DNA of 64,000 bases from Diplonema papillatum (taxonomy: Eukaryota; Euglenozoa; Diplonemea; Diplonemida; Diplonemidae), in NCBI GenBank assembly GCA_030068145.1, contig JAPJBO010000239.1, forward strand, positions 203,378-267,377, given 5' to 3'. Under the pieces are notes generated by a model. The model searched no databases, was not told where the DNA came from, and was given only the letters and a program-made list of their open reading frames with translations. Shown piece after piece: positions 1 to 11,023 of this stretch. How positions within the stretch are numbered: the first letter of the stretch is position 1; each line of letters begins with the position of its first letter. A program made the translations under genes and the position numbers.

Positions 1-1
1 A

Positions 2-751
2 CAACCTCCGCAGCAGGAGCAGGAGCAGGAGCAGGCGCCGCAAGACGCGCCGGCCGCTGCAGCATCCACCGGGTACTCCTTCACCGCCGCTGGCCACAAC
101 CAGGTTGCCGCCCAGCAGCTTCTCCTTGAGCAGGCCAAGGAGAAGGAGCGCATCCTCCTGGAACGCGTCGAGAAGGAACGCGCCCTTGAGGAGCGCACCA
201 GGGAACTGGAACAGCGCCTCAGCCAACTGGAGCAGTCGAAGAACTCGTGGGAGCGTGACTTCCGCGAGAAGGAGCACCACCAGAAGGCTCAGTTCGAGCG
301 CTTTTTGCAGGAGAAGGAGGACTTTGACCGCAAGCAGGCCGCGGCACTGCAGGCTAAGTACCAACAAGAGAAGGCAGAACTGGAGCGCAACCACCACATC
401 AAGGAGCAGGCAGCGCGCGAGCAGCTTGCCCGCGAGCAGGCGGCGAGAGATCAGGCGGCCCGGGAACAAGCCGCACGCGACGCTCGGGAACAAGTGGCCC
501 GTGAGCAGGCTGCCAGAGAGCTCCAGCAGCAGCAACAGCAGCAGCCGCAGCCGCCGCAGAGGCCGCAGCCGCCGCAGCACGTGGCTCATGACTTGCCCGA
601 GAAGCGAGATGCGCCGCAGCCGCCGCAGGACCACATGATGCCGAGACACGACGACCAGGACCGCGCCAGGGGCCCGCGCGTCGCGTTCGGCAAGGTCCAC
701 GAAGAAAAGGACCACTTCAACCACCACGCCTCGTACCAGCAGTCCCACCAC

Positions 752-782
<31 letters not shown>

Positions 783-3700
783 CGCCGCCGCAGCAGCCGC
801 CGACGCAGCAGCCGCCGCCGCAGCAGCCGCCCCAGCAGCAGGCGCAGCACCACTCCCGCGTCAACGCACACATGCTGCCGGGCGGCCCAGTCCCCCCGAA
901 GCACCAGCAGCCGGCCATCCCGCAGGGACACCTTCCCAACAGCAGCCAGAGCCAGCAGCAGCACCACCACCACCAGCCTGCCCAACAACAGCACAACTCG
1001 CACCTTGGAGCCGGCATTGCCAGGTGGAACCGAGAGGTATATTTTTCGTCGTTTCAGACAATCGTCTTAGAAGATCAATCTTAACCGACACATAATAGCA
1101 TACTATGAGCCAGTCCACCCTATTTCCTGGAAGTGCATCGAATTGCTGGCTGCTGTCTAACACAGGCCCGACAGGCTTATCGTAGGCTATCGCAGGCCCG
1201 CACAGGCTATCGTAAGCTATCACAGGCCCGCACAGGCTATCGTAGGCTATCACAGTCTTATCAGCAGGGGGTAGACCGGCACAATACTGTGGTACATGCA
1301 GGGCTTCTCGCTGCTCACACACAACCGTCCACGCTCTTGATGGAAAGGTTCTTGCGCAACACACGAAGATCGATTGGCAGTTGGCTTTAACATTCCGCAG
1401 ACCAGCAAACAGCAGCACAAAGCGCACGGCACGGAAGAGAATATTGTCACTTTTTTGGCGAGCGTGTACTCTAGTCTCCCAGTACCGTGTACGTGCGTCA
1501 CCTGGGCCAGGCCACTGCGGGAGAGATGCCACACCATTTTCGAAAGCAGAACACTTTACACACCGTAATTGGAATACTGTAAAACTGGACTAAAGCTGGA
1601 ACGGGTTAATGACGAACCAGGTAAAACCGGGGACACCTGGGTATGTAGGACCAGCCAGCAGGACATCCTACAGCCCGTGCCGCTGTCATAGGATGGGACC
1701 ACCACTCGTAGATACGATGACATATCTTACCTTGTGTGCATCGAGGGGTTGACCTGCGTATTGAGCAGGCGAACGTCCCCTCAGGCGCGGGCAAGCACCA
1801 GGGTCGATCTTCTGCAAATTACGCAAACCCCGAAGAAGAAGAGAAGAAGAAAAAGGCCGCTCCCGGTCCAGGAACGTGACGGTCAACCACAGCTTGCAAA
1901 GCTTGAGTCGGAGGCAGCTCAGTGCCACAACCCCGTCCGCTCTGCCCTGTGGCTGACCGTCTCGACGAGCTTGTGTTCAGCGCAAGCGCCAAGCCCCAAG
2001 GTGCGCCACGCCTTGATGCTTTAGTTTGGGAAATCGGTAGCCACTTGACCCGTAGGCCCGTGGCTCTGCAGTACCGCCGAACACGTGAAGCTTGGCTCCC
2101 GTGTAGCAGGCTTTCCCTGGTACCTTAAACCCCGAAAAAAAAAAAAGCCGAACCGGGTATACACCGTCCGATATGCGCAATGCCGCAAACAACCGCCTGA
2201 TCAATCGCAGTTGAACTGAGAGGGAATCATCGTTTCGCCTTTTCTCTGTCAGCACGCGCACCCTTCTTAATCAAATGAAATAATTGTTATTAAAGCAGCC
2301 GACCATCTCGCGAGAGCAGGACGTGCCGTCGTACAACAAAGGCGGCTCACACCACCAGAGCCACCACGGGCAGCAACAGCAGCACCACCAAAACCACCAC
2401 CATCAGAACCACACTTCGTCGCACCACAACCAGCACCAGTCGCACCCGGCCCACCACCAGAGCCAGCAGCCAGACAGCAAACCCGGTATGCCCCGCTAGT
2501 TCTGCAAACGTACTTGCGCCGTAAGCAGGGTTCCTTTTGTCTGATTGGCCCTCCTCTCGGTTTTGCGAAGCGGGATCCTGAACAAATCCGTAGCTGAAAA
2601 CAGGCACCGTAGCCGGACGAGCCACTGCATTGCAAGGTGTCCAACGGCCTACCCTGGAACAACAGCGTGGCCAGCAGAACGTGAGTGGTTGTGACAACGA
2701 ACAGACAACCATCTTGTCAAGACTACATTTGCATTGCGTACTCGTTCGCAGGCTCAAAAGGAATAAGCAAGAACCACGACGACATCACCACACAGGGTAC
2801 CAGAACACCTTCTCGTCGCAGAACAGAGAGCAGCCGTACGGCATGCAGCACAACAACAACCGCGGGGTGTGCATCTTTTTTCCTTTCCTTGGGGAACCGA
2901 AGCCGCCCAAACATTGAATATCGGCCAGCACAAAGTAACATTTGCTAGCGGGACAGTTGAACTTAGCTCGTAGGATCAAGCTGGTATGGTCCTCACATTG
3001 TCCCTCAGAGGGCTGGCAACTCTTGGAAGCTTTCGACGAAACCACTCCGAAACAGATCCGAAGGCCCCAGTCCAAATCCCACTTGGGAAACATTTTTCTT
3101 CGCTCCAAGTGCGCCACTCAGGAGCGACAGACAAACTATTATCAGTCTGAGTCCAGAATTCAGAATATCACGGGATTTGTCGCCTTCTTCAAGCAACCTG
3201 GGGGCGAATCCAAAGTGCTAAATGGGACGTGAAGGTTCCGCACGTCATTCGTGGTGATTAGAACAGTCCGGCGTGTGTCAGTGCACCTACTTGTACTCTG
3301 GCTTGTCAGGTAGTCAAGCAAAAGAGGTCGGAAGAAGACCGCAGCAGGCTTGAGTCATACTTATTGGGGATTCCACAACACACACACACACACTCTCTCG
3401 CACCCTGTTGTTGCTTCAGCCCGAGGCCCGCCACGCCTACGGGAGTGCGCCTTGCGTCCAAGAACTCACACCCTGCAGCAGCGCAACAGCAACCTTGGAG
3501 GTGGCATCCGCAACCAGCGCGACGTCCGTGACCAGCCCTCGGCAGCACCGCAGGTATTCTTCATCAAAAATATCACCCGCTTCACTTTCCTTTCTTCAAA
3601 AGAGCAGTGTGCCAAGCTAAGTGGCGAGATTTGGCGCCCCCTGTACCGGCTATCCTAGTAAGTGCACAGGGCGGAGCCCTGGTGTTCTACGGATATCCGG

Positions 3701-5642
3701 AATGTGGCGCAAGCTGCTTGGGGACACAACTGGCGTCGAGGTAAGAATCCTGGAATGGGGTATCCACAGAGGGTGAGAGTCCCGTATTTCCTCGACGAGC
3801 CATCTTGGCTTTCTCCTTGCAAGCACGAGTCGCTCAGTTGGGGAATGCTGAGCTAATCGGGAGGTATCCCTCTGCTACGGAAGAAGAAGAAACTGTCGGA
3901 GAAAAGAAAAAGGAACGTCCGCACCGTGACAAGGTCGAATCGGGCAACCGCAGCACGCGAGTCGGGGTCAACCGAGTGCTACAACCCCGCCCGCTCTGCC
4001 CTTTGTCAGACATCTCGTGTTCAACCTAAGCGCTCTCGTCCATCGGTGGGCACTTCGAACCGTGGGCTGACTCCCGTGGCTTTTCCACATGCACGTGTGC
4101 ATCAATGTGGACCTACTCCACGGGCCGAAATGCTAGCATGGGGAACTGACCTTTGCCGTTTTTCGCGAGTCTCCCCAAAAGCAGGTTCTGAAACCCCAAC
4201 CCCCGCGCAGCAAACAGTTGTATCAGCGAATAAAAAGTGAAATGAGGACTCTCATTCGTAAAAAAGATGGCCTGCAGAACTCAGTGACCATATCGTGAAT
4301 CCGTCCAACAAACAACAGAAGCCGGTCCAGCAGAGCACGCCCGCTGTTGCCAGCAACACGACGAGCAGCACACAGCCGGCCGAGGCGCCTGCTGGCGCGA
4401 ACCCGTACCAGCAGATGGGGTACCCGGCATTCTCCTTCCCTCCGTACTACCCGCCCTACCCGTACCACCCGAGGAGTGCCTACCCTTTCCCGCCCTTGAG
4501 TATGTTCTGCTTTCTTACGCCTCACACGAACCCATGATTGTACCTGTGCCAAGTTCTCAGTTGAGGCTACATCATTCGCAGGTCGGAAAACCGTCGATTA
4601 TTCGTTGTCGTTGTCATTGACAGCGCAATACGTTTCAGGTTAGTGTGAGTTTGATCAAAGTAACACAGTCAACGCCGCGTGGGTGTGGGCTTTGGATATT
4701 GTCGTGTTTCAAACCCCCCCCGATTGCGCGTTACCTGGAAGCACCCAGAGGATTCCGGTGCACGAAGGTGCAGTTGCCCGCATCCAACCGGCAATCATCT
4801 CGCAAAAGGGTGGTGACGCTACCCACCTGGACAAGGTGTCCTGCTGCCCCAGTAGCGCAATACGAGTTCCGGACTTTCTTTACCAGGTCCTCTTCCCGCC
4901 TCCTCTCATTATTGCTACTGCGCTGTCCAAACAGAGGGAGCGGAAAGCTATGTCAGCCAGGACTGCGAGTATGCGGGATCATTGTTTCCGGGCTGCTAGG
5001 TGCACCGGTCACAGCAGGGTCAACAGCAGCACCGGTGCAGCTCGCGTTCACCATGCAAGTGTCGTCGGATGAGGAATGCCAGACCTGTGCGGACACTGCG
5101 GAGCGGTTGGCGGGGCCGACGGCCATCCGGCATCATGTCCTCCAATCACCCTGCGACACGATGGTAACCTGGCAAATAAAAACACACAGGCTACCCGCAC
5201 CCGTACAGCTACTCGTGGCCAGGCTACCCAATGCCGGGGTTCCCAGGAGCCAGTATGCGTTTTCTTTTCGTGACGTGAACAAGATCACACAATTCACTTG
5301 TGTACCGTACAGGAATCTTTTGCAACCTGCCAAACCACGCACACAGCTGGCGCGACACCCGCGCAGGCTTCGGGTACAAGCTCGAACGACGATGCGCCGA
5401 CTGGATACCCGTCAGGCCCAGCTGACAGGCAAGCGAACCCGTCTTTCCCGCAGCAGCCGCAGAACGCGGCGGCTTGGAACGCGTGGCAGTGGCAGCCGGG
5501 CCAGGGGCAGTCGAACGACCAGCCCCGCACGTCGACCTCCAGCGCCCTCCCCTCGTCCACCTTCCCGGGCCTCGCCCCGGGCTGGGGCTACAGCGCGCAG
5601 CAGAACTACCCTGGCACCAGAAACAACCGGCCCGGCAGCTAA
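2..5642 (+). CDS. Coiled-coil, Gln/Pro-rich prion-like protein, 5' partial, seven exons
   Basis: The window opens inside this gene. I assembled exons 2-1036, 2299-2485, 2796-2866, 3479-3553, 4319-4499, 5190-5252 and 5347-5642. All reading phases agree (0,1,0,0,1,1), and five of the six donors read GTAT while one reads GTGT. The result is about 635 residues ending in TAA. The N-terminal third is a charged coiled coil (many EKER, REQAARE-type heptads). Poly-Gln, Pro-Gln and His-rich tracts follow, then a Tyr/Pro-rich stretch spanning the 4499/5190 junction, and a Gly/Trp/Gln-rich tail. I recognise no folded domain. The composition resembles RNA-granule or prion-like scaffold proteins, but that is inference. 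Introns 1 and 4 carry copies of a dispersed repeat. A small alternative exon at 2637-2680 was considered, but its phase does not fit the next exon. Confidence 0.62.
1161..1255. repeat. 30-bp minisatellite, three copies, in intron 1
   Basis: Three near-identical 30-bp units are built around CACAGGCCCG and AGGCTATCGTA. The array lies wholly in the first intron of the 5' gene. Copies differ by one or two bases. Confidence 0.8.
1832..2124 (+). repeat. Dispersed repeat family R1, copy 1 (intron 1)
   Basis: This begins with an A/G-rich AAGAAGAA stretch and an AAAAAGGCCGC motif, and ends near GGCTTTCCCTGGTACC. Most of it matches 27909-28146 with scattered substitutions; copy 1 carries about 50 extra bases near its 3' end. 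The size and dispersal suggest a short non-autonomous retroelement or MITE, but I see no clear pol III boxes. Confidence 0.7.
3885..4030 (+). repeat. Dispersed repeat family R1, diverged copy (intron 4)
   Basis: A weaker relative of the 1832 and 27909 copies. It starts with an AAGAAGAAGAAA stretch and shares the core around ACAACCCCGCCCGCTCTGCCC and the following TCTCG segment. It lies in the fourth intron of the same gene as copy 1. Confidence 0.5.
4628..4664 (+). repeat. Short motif shared with 38956-38990
   Basis: A stretch of about 36 bases, CGTTTCAG followed by TTAGTGTGAG and TTGATCAAAGTAACA, is repeated with two mismatches immediately upstream of the CCAATA array at 38.99 kb. Here it lies inside intron 5 of the first gene. 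Its function is unknown. Confidence 0.65.
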
Positions 5643-7207
5643 ACCCGCCTTCTTCCCCCTTTTCATTGCCTTTTCCCTCCAACGGAAAACCGAGGAAGGC
5701 CGCACACACATCGTCTCACATCGAGGCCCAAGGCCAGCACCCAACACGGAACGTATGGGCTAACGCGGATTCGACATTCGCACTGACCCCCCCCCCCCCC
5801 AACACCCTTCAAGCTAAACCATTATACAACGACCCCCCCCCCCCCAACCACCCCTCCACAGTCCTTGCAATTCCCCTTTTCCATCTTACACGTAGATTCC
5901 TTTTTTTCAACGCCGAACACGGGAAGAGTTAAAAGACAGACCGTCTCTTTTCTTCTTCTTCTTCGTTCACACGACACATACTGCTGGTTCCATTCTTTGA
6001 CCCACGCTTTCTTTGCTTGCGAAGACTTCGCCTATCTCTCAACGTCAACAGGGTCAGCTGGGTTGTAGCTGAGCAAGCCGCAATTTCACGTACCTTTTTG
6101 TATCAGACTTCTGAGCATCATCCCCACCCCCCGACACCATGCCCATAGAATGCATCAAGACAGCTTTGAAGTACGACAGAAAAAAGCCGAAGCGAAGTCA
6201 GTAACACAGCGAAAAAAAAAAGAAGAAAGAAAAGGAAATTTGTCAGCTGTTGTCCCAGCCCTTTGTTTCCCCCCCTTTCGCGCAGACAGCGGCAGCGCAA
6301 GGCCTGGAGAGAGAGCCGGATCATCTAAAGTCTCCCCCGCTCCGTCCACTGGGGCTGAAACGGGCTTCGCTGCACGCATGGCTGCCCGGGGGCTCTCTGG
6401 GTGCCCAGCGCAGTCTATCGTATGCCAACGATCAAAACCGTACACCGCGAGAGTAGGAGAAAGTAGAAAAGGAAACTAGAGTTTTCGTTGACCGCACTAC
6501 CCTGAGCCCAAATCCTGGACGTAGTTTCGGGTGGCAAATTTGCAGATGATCATGATCAAAAGGCGGTTCAGTTTCCTCACATTGCATGTGGCTAATAATT
6601 CCCGTCGGTAGCTGGCCTACCACAAAGAGTGACCCCAGGCAGGGTTTCTTTCTCCCCGAAAGACAAGTCGGGCAGTGCAAAAACTATCCACAACCCCCCC
6701 TTCCTCCCCACCACTGAGAAGTGCGAAATCTCCCACGAGGCTAGACGATCGGGGAATCGTCAGTCGCTTTCACGAAACCATTTGCCACGCAGCATCCGAG
6801 GTATTCAAACCTTTCGACTTGTCAAACACTCGACCCGGAGATTCTTGGTAGAGCATCCGTCGACAAATTTTGTTGCTGATCCGCTGTGGTTTGCGCGACG
6901 TGCGCTCACGTTCAGTACCTGCTTCAGTACCAAATTCACCTATTTCGCCCCCCCCCCTCGCTCACCCCCCCTCCTTTCTACCTTCGTGGGTTCATCTTTC
7001 AATCTGATACTGTTTTGTTTCAAAACACACCCCCGGCACTTCTTCCCCCCCCCTTATTTTTTACATTCCGCGCTGTGACCGCCCGCCCACTCCTGTGTCT
7101 GTGGTTGAAGGCCTGAGTTGTGTACGCGTCACTCCAAGCATGCCCGCCCCCCCTTGCCCCTCCCCGCCTCTTTTTTGCCCCTGCCCCATTGCTACACGGT
7201 GGACCGG
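5643..7207. other. Intergenic region downstream of the first gene
   Basis: No supported gene. Two long C runs lie near 5787 and 5832, in what should be the 3' untranslated region. The stretch 6435-6597 is a dispersed repeat (family R2). Further C runs occur near 6946 and 7047. Confidence 0.5.
6435..6597. repeat. Dispersed repeat family R2, copy 1
   Basis: It matches 33471-33610: both contain ACCGTAC..CCGCGAGAGTAGGAGAAAG, then GACCGCACTA, then TCCTGGACGT, then a GTTGCATATGGCTAA-like end. Order and spacing are conserved, so the two are copies of one element. Confidence 0.65.
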
Positions 7208-7498
7208 TCATGGTCATAGTCATGGTCATAGTCATGGTCATAGTCATGGTCATAGTCATGATCATAGTCATGGTCATAGTCATGGCCATAGTCATGGTCA
7301 TAGTCATGGTCATAGTCATGGTCATAGTCATGGTCATAGTCATGGCCATAGTCATGGTCATAGTCATGGTCATAGTCATGGTCATAGTCATGGTCATAGT
7401 CATGGTCATAGTCATGGTCATAGTCATGGTCATAGTCATGGTCATAGTCATGGCCATAGTCATGGTCATAGTCATGGCCATAGTCATGGTCATGGTCG
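7208..7498. repeat. 12-bp minisatellite GGTCATAGTCAT
   Basis: About 24 tandem units of GGTCATAGTCAT, with a few GGCCAT and ATCAT variants. Because 12 is divisible by three, all frames are open and predict His-Ser-Gly-His or Val-Ile-Met repeats. These are not evidence of a gene. Confidence 0.95.
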
Positions 7499-9936
7499 AG
7501 ACCGCAGTTTTTATCTGCAGCCTGGACTGGTATTTGTGGCCTGAATGGCCCAAATTGACCGCTGTAGATACCGGGAATCCTCTCGTGCCGGCTCGATGGG
7601 CTTTCTCGTCATCAGTCGGAGAAAGCCAAGTTCTTTTGACCGCAACCCATGCAGACAATGGCCGCAACCAGCACATGACCTGTCTCCCGTGTATTGTTGC
7701 CGCCTTACTACCCCCTCTGTTCCTGATCCAATGCCTTGCCAACGAAAGAACTAAAGTAAAAATATCCCGCCAGAATCATCAAGCTTGAACGCAAAAGAAC
7801 AATTCCATGTTCCATTTCTTCTTTTTTTAAACTAGGAGCAGGCATTGAAAACAAAAAAGCGAGAAGTCATAGATCTTTCTTTTTTCTCTTTAATACACAC
7901 GCACACACCCGCGCACACTCTTTTTCTCCCCCATCCATTTAGAACGAGGCATGCTTCGAACAAGTCAGCCCTCCAGCGAACAAGCGCATCGGAAATATGG
8001 ACCCCTGCAGCCAGGTTGCACTGCGCCAGCCCCTAGTTCCTGAATTCACGTGCGGGGACATGAAAGGGTACTCAAACTTGTGCCGACGGTAGCGAAGACA
8101 CATTGTCACCGTCCATCGACAGACTGCCAGCCTCGAGAGTGCTCGAAACACGCCGGCTTCGTGTCACCAAGCGCACAAGCTCACTAGGCTATCGTAGAAA
8201 GTGGGTATCCGTGGCAAGAACGTCGTGAATGTCTTTACGCACCTTACACCAACGCCTTTTCTTTCTTTTCTTCTTCCTTGGCTTTTTCTCCCTGTTGCCG
8301 CCTGCACCTCGTGTCGCCGCTACGCCCCCCCCTTGATCTATTATGCGTTTCTTATCTTCTGTTTTTCCAACCGGACCGCCCGCCCCGCCCAGTCCCGTTT
8401 TCTTCACGTTCCCTTCATGTTTCTTTTTCGTTTCATCTCAAGTGTACGGAGAAGGCTTGCTGAAGTCCTCCGGTGTTCGGCGGTACTGCGGAGCCACGGG
8501 CCTCCGGGCCCAGTGACAACAGACCCCCCCAAACAAGAGCATCGGTTCGGCGCGAACTGTGGGCACAGTGCTCCGTAGAGACGGTTGGCCGACATGTCTT
8601 CGCCTGAACTCCTTATCAAGCTTTGCATGCTGCGGTTGACTGTCGCGCTCCTATCTAAGGGCGCTTCTCTTCTCTTTCGTTTCTTCTATTCATTTCATTC
8701 TGGGCTCCGGGCGACTCTTCTTCGAAGAAACCCACTTCTTGAAAGGTGAATGCTCTCAAATTGAAAAAAGAAAAGAAAGCGCCCTCCCACGTCTTCTCCC
8801 GCTTTTGCTCCACGTTCAATTTCTTTCGCCATCCCCCTTGAAGGAAAACAAAGCAACACCGCATAGCCTTTCATCATCACCACACCGCCTTCCAATTTTC
8901 TCTTCCCCCAGACCCGTGTTTTTAATCAGGTTCATTCATTCCTTGTTTCTTTCAAAGCCGCTTCCCCACCGGATACGTTAAAAAAGATGATAAAGGAGTC
9001 TAAAAAGGACTCCCTTGAACCCTACACATCAATCCCGGGCTGCTCTCCTGCTGCTGGGCAGGCTTCCATGCTCTCACTCACGAAACGTGTCGGAGATCTC
9101 CAGCCGGGAAGACGCACGCAGATCCGTGTGGTCCGTGTACTTAAAAGTTCCCAATGCTTAACGGCTTCATTGCGTGGGCGGCCCTGAGATTACCCCTCTC
9201 AGTGGGCATCACTGTTTTATCTTTCGTCTTGCCGTCCGTGCAGCTGCCTTCTTCCGTGCCAGGGGCTCGTCAGCGTGAGCAGGACCCTCACGATCCCAAG
9301 CAGAGAACTGAGAAAGACGAACACAAAACACCCAACCCGCACCGCCCCCTACACAAGACGAGATGCTTCGATGGGCGTCTCCACACAGTGAACCGGGGCT
9401 GCCCCCCCCCCCCGCTTCGTTGACCCTGCTCGTCTTCTCAGTTGCCGAGCCACCGGGCACAGTGCTCGAAGGAGATGGTCCTGGTCTGCTGTAACCAGAA
9501 CGACATACACCTCGTGGTTTGCGCGCTCGTTTCCCCTTTCAGCCCTCTCTTTCCTGGGCCTTGCACCCGCATCACAAACCCTTCTAATTTCGTGCCAAAC
9601 CCTTTTTCTTTTTCCTTTTCACATTATCCTGGTGTTTCTCCTTTCTTCCTTGTTGTTGGTTCCGCTTCATTTTCTTTGAATCTGACGTTTTTATTTCCCC
9701 CTGATTCCCCGTTTCGTCTCTTCTTTGATTCCTTCGCCTTACCTGCCCTGCTCTTCCCCGTGATTATTTTGCTTCCTTCATCCTTTTTCTTTGGGTGTGC
9801 CGGCCTAAGAGGATAAAAAGATGACTCTTTTTTTTTTTTTTTTTTAAACCAGTCTTTTTTCGATGGAAAGTCGGGTTTTCTTTTTCTTCTATCTCCTTTC
9901 TCGTGCTTCAACCGCTTCAAGAAGAAGCGGCGCAAG
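7499..9936. other. Intergenic, strongly pyrimidine-rich in places
   Basis: No supported gene. Long C/T-rich stretches on the plus strand lie near 8240-8430, 8660-8960 and 9530-9790. A run of about 20 T ends near 9845, just before the 18S fragment. Confidence 0.5.
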
Positions 9937-10075
9937 CCGTGGTTGATCCTGCCAGTAGTCATATGCTTGTTCCAAGGATTAAGCCATGCAAGTCTCAGAG
10001 TAAATGGATTAACAGTGGGTCTGCAGACGGCTCATTAAATCGGTGGCAATCTACGCGGGGAAGGTGCCGTTGCTA
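9937..10075 (+). pseudogene. Degenerate 5' fragment of 18S rRNA
   Basis: The stretch starts with the near-universal 5' end of eukaryotic small-subunit rRNA (GGTTGATCCTGCCAGTAGTC, then ATATGCTTGT, ATTAAGCCATGCA and GGCTCATTAAATC) and reaches about GCTAATACATG. Substitutions and small deletions occur between these blocks. Beyond 10075 I cannot follow the gene: the universal core GCGGTAATTCCAGC is absent. A short stretch near 10350 (CTCTGATGCCC) recalls an internal 18S segment, but this is weak. I read it as a dead, truncated copy. Confidence 0.75.
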
Positions 10076-11023
10076 ATACATGTCCGAAGGATTCAACTCG
10101 ATTCAGGGGCGGGTGGAGAGGCGAAAAGCGACGCGTTCTTGCGAAAACACGGCACCAGGCTGCGGTGCTGCGCGTACTGGCGGGGACGCTACCAAGCGGC
10201 GAAAGCGTTGCTGATGATGGGGTTAGTATCCAACCACGCATTCCGCCGGACAACAAGCCGAGTTGTGTGCGCTACCCGCAAAGGTCGGACAGCACAGAAC
10301 CATGTTCCGCACGATAGCATGCATCGCCTAAATCTCATGGCCGAATCTCTGATGCCCATTATATCCCCTGCTCGAAGACGCTTTACCCCTGGGACACGGT
10401 CGCCGGGTGTCTTCCAGGCACATAGTAGTAGTTGTAAGTTTGTTGCATTATTGTGTGTGGTCCTTTTTAAGATGGATTGTGTCTGGCGCTCTCTCTCCCT
10501 TAGGGTTGCCGCCCGAGGGAACCGGCTGTGAGCCGAAACTCGACGCCGGTCTCTCCGGACTGCACCAGGAGAGAACTTCGCGGCGGATCACAAAGCACCC
10601 GCCCTGCATGAGGCACGCGCTACCGTTGCATCCTCCATGTTTGCACCTTCCCCGCGTTCTGCGTGTGGGGTCACCGGGCAACTGCCGCAGCAGCCGCAGA
10701 TACGTCCTTCGCCCTTGGCTCACTTTCGGGAGGTGTCGCTGCTCACCTACCAGTGTGTTCCTGGTTGTTGCCCTAATTTGTTGCATTATTGTGTTTGTCA
10801 GGCCTTCGATTACCCTGAGCAACGCACTGTGCGTGTGTGTAGTAAAACGATCAACCGGCACGCACGAACAAGCCAAGCGCCTGTCTTTTTATTCGTGCAA
10901 CAGCTTTACGAACCGTACTCTTATCTTAGCCAATTCACCCCCCTGCCCCTTAGTTGTCGAGCCTGTTAGAACATAATCGCCCGAAACAGGGTCGGCGCTG
11001 GCCACGCGTACAAGAAAATAGCA
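10076..11023. other. Region between the 18S fragment and the long helical gene
   Basis: No supported gene. It may contain further unrecognisable rRNA remnants and the 5' untranslated region of the next gene. An 18-base word (TTTGTTGCATTATTGTGT) recurs near 10438 and 10782. Confidence 0.4.

Noticed and set aside
2637-2680. Additional small exon in the first gene (GVQRPTLEQQ)
   Set aside because: It has good splice borders and composition but leaves phase 0, while the next clear exon at 2796 needs phase 1; skipping it makes every phase agree.
7095-7788. His-Ser-Gly and Val-Ile-Met repeat frames
   Set aside because: Readings of the 12-bp minisatellite with no structured flank.
9083-9100. Shared word ACGTGTCGGAGATCTC with 24880
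   Set aside because: Only about 16 bases with poor similarity around it; not enough to call a repeat.
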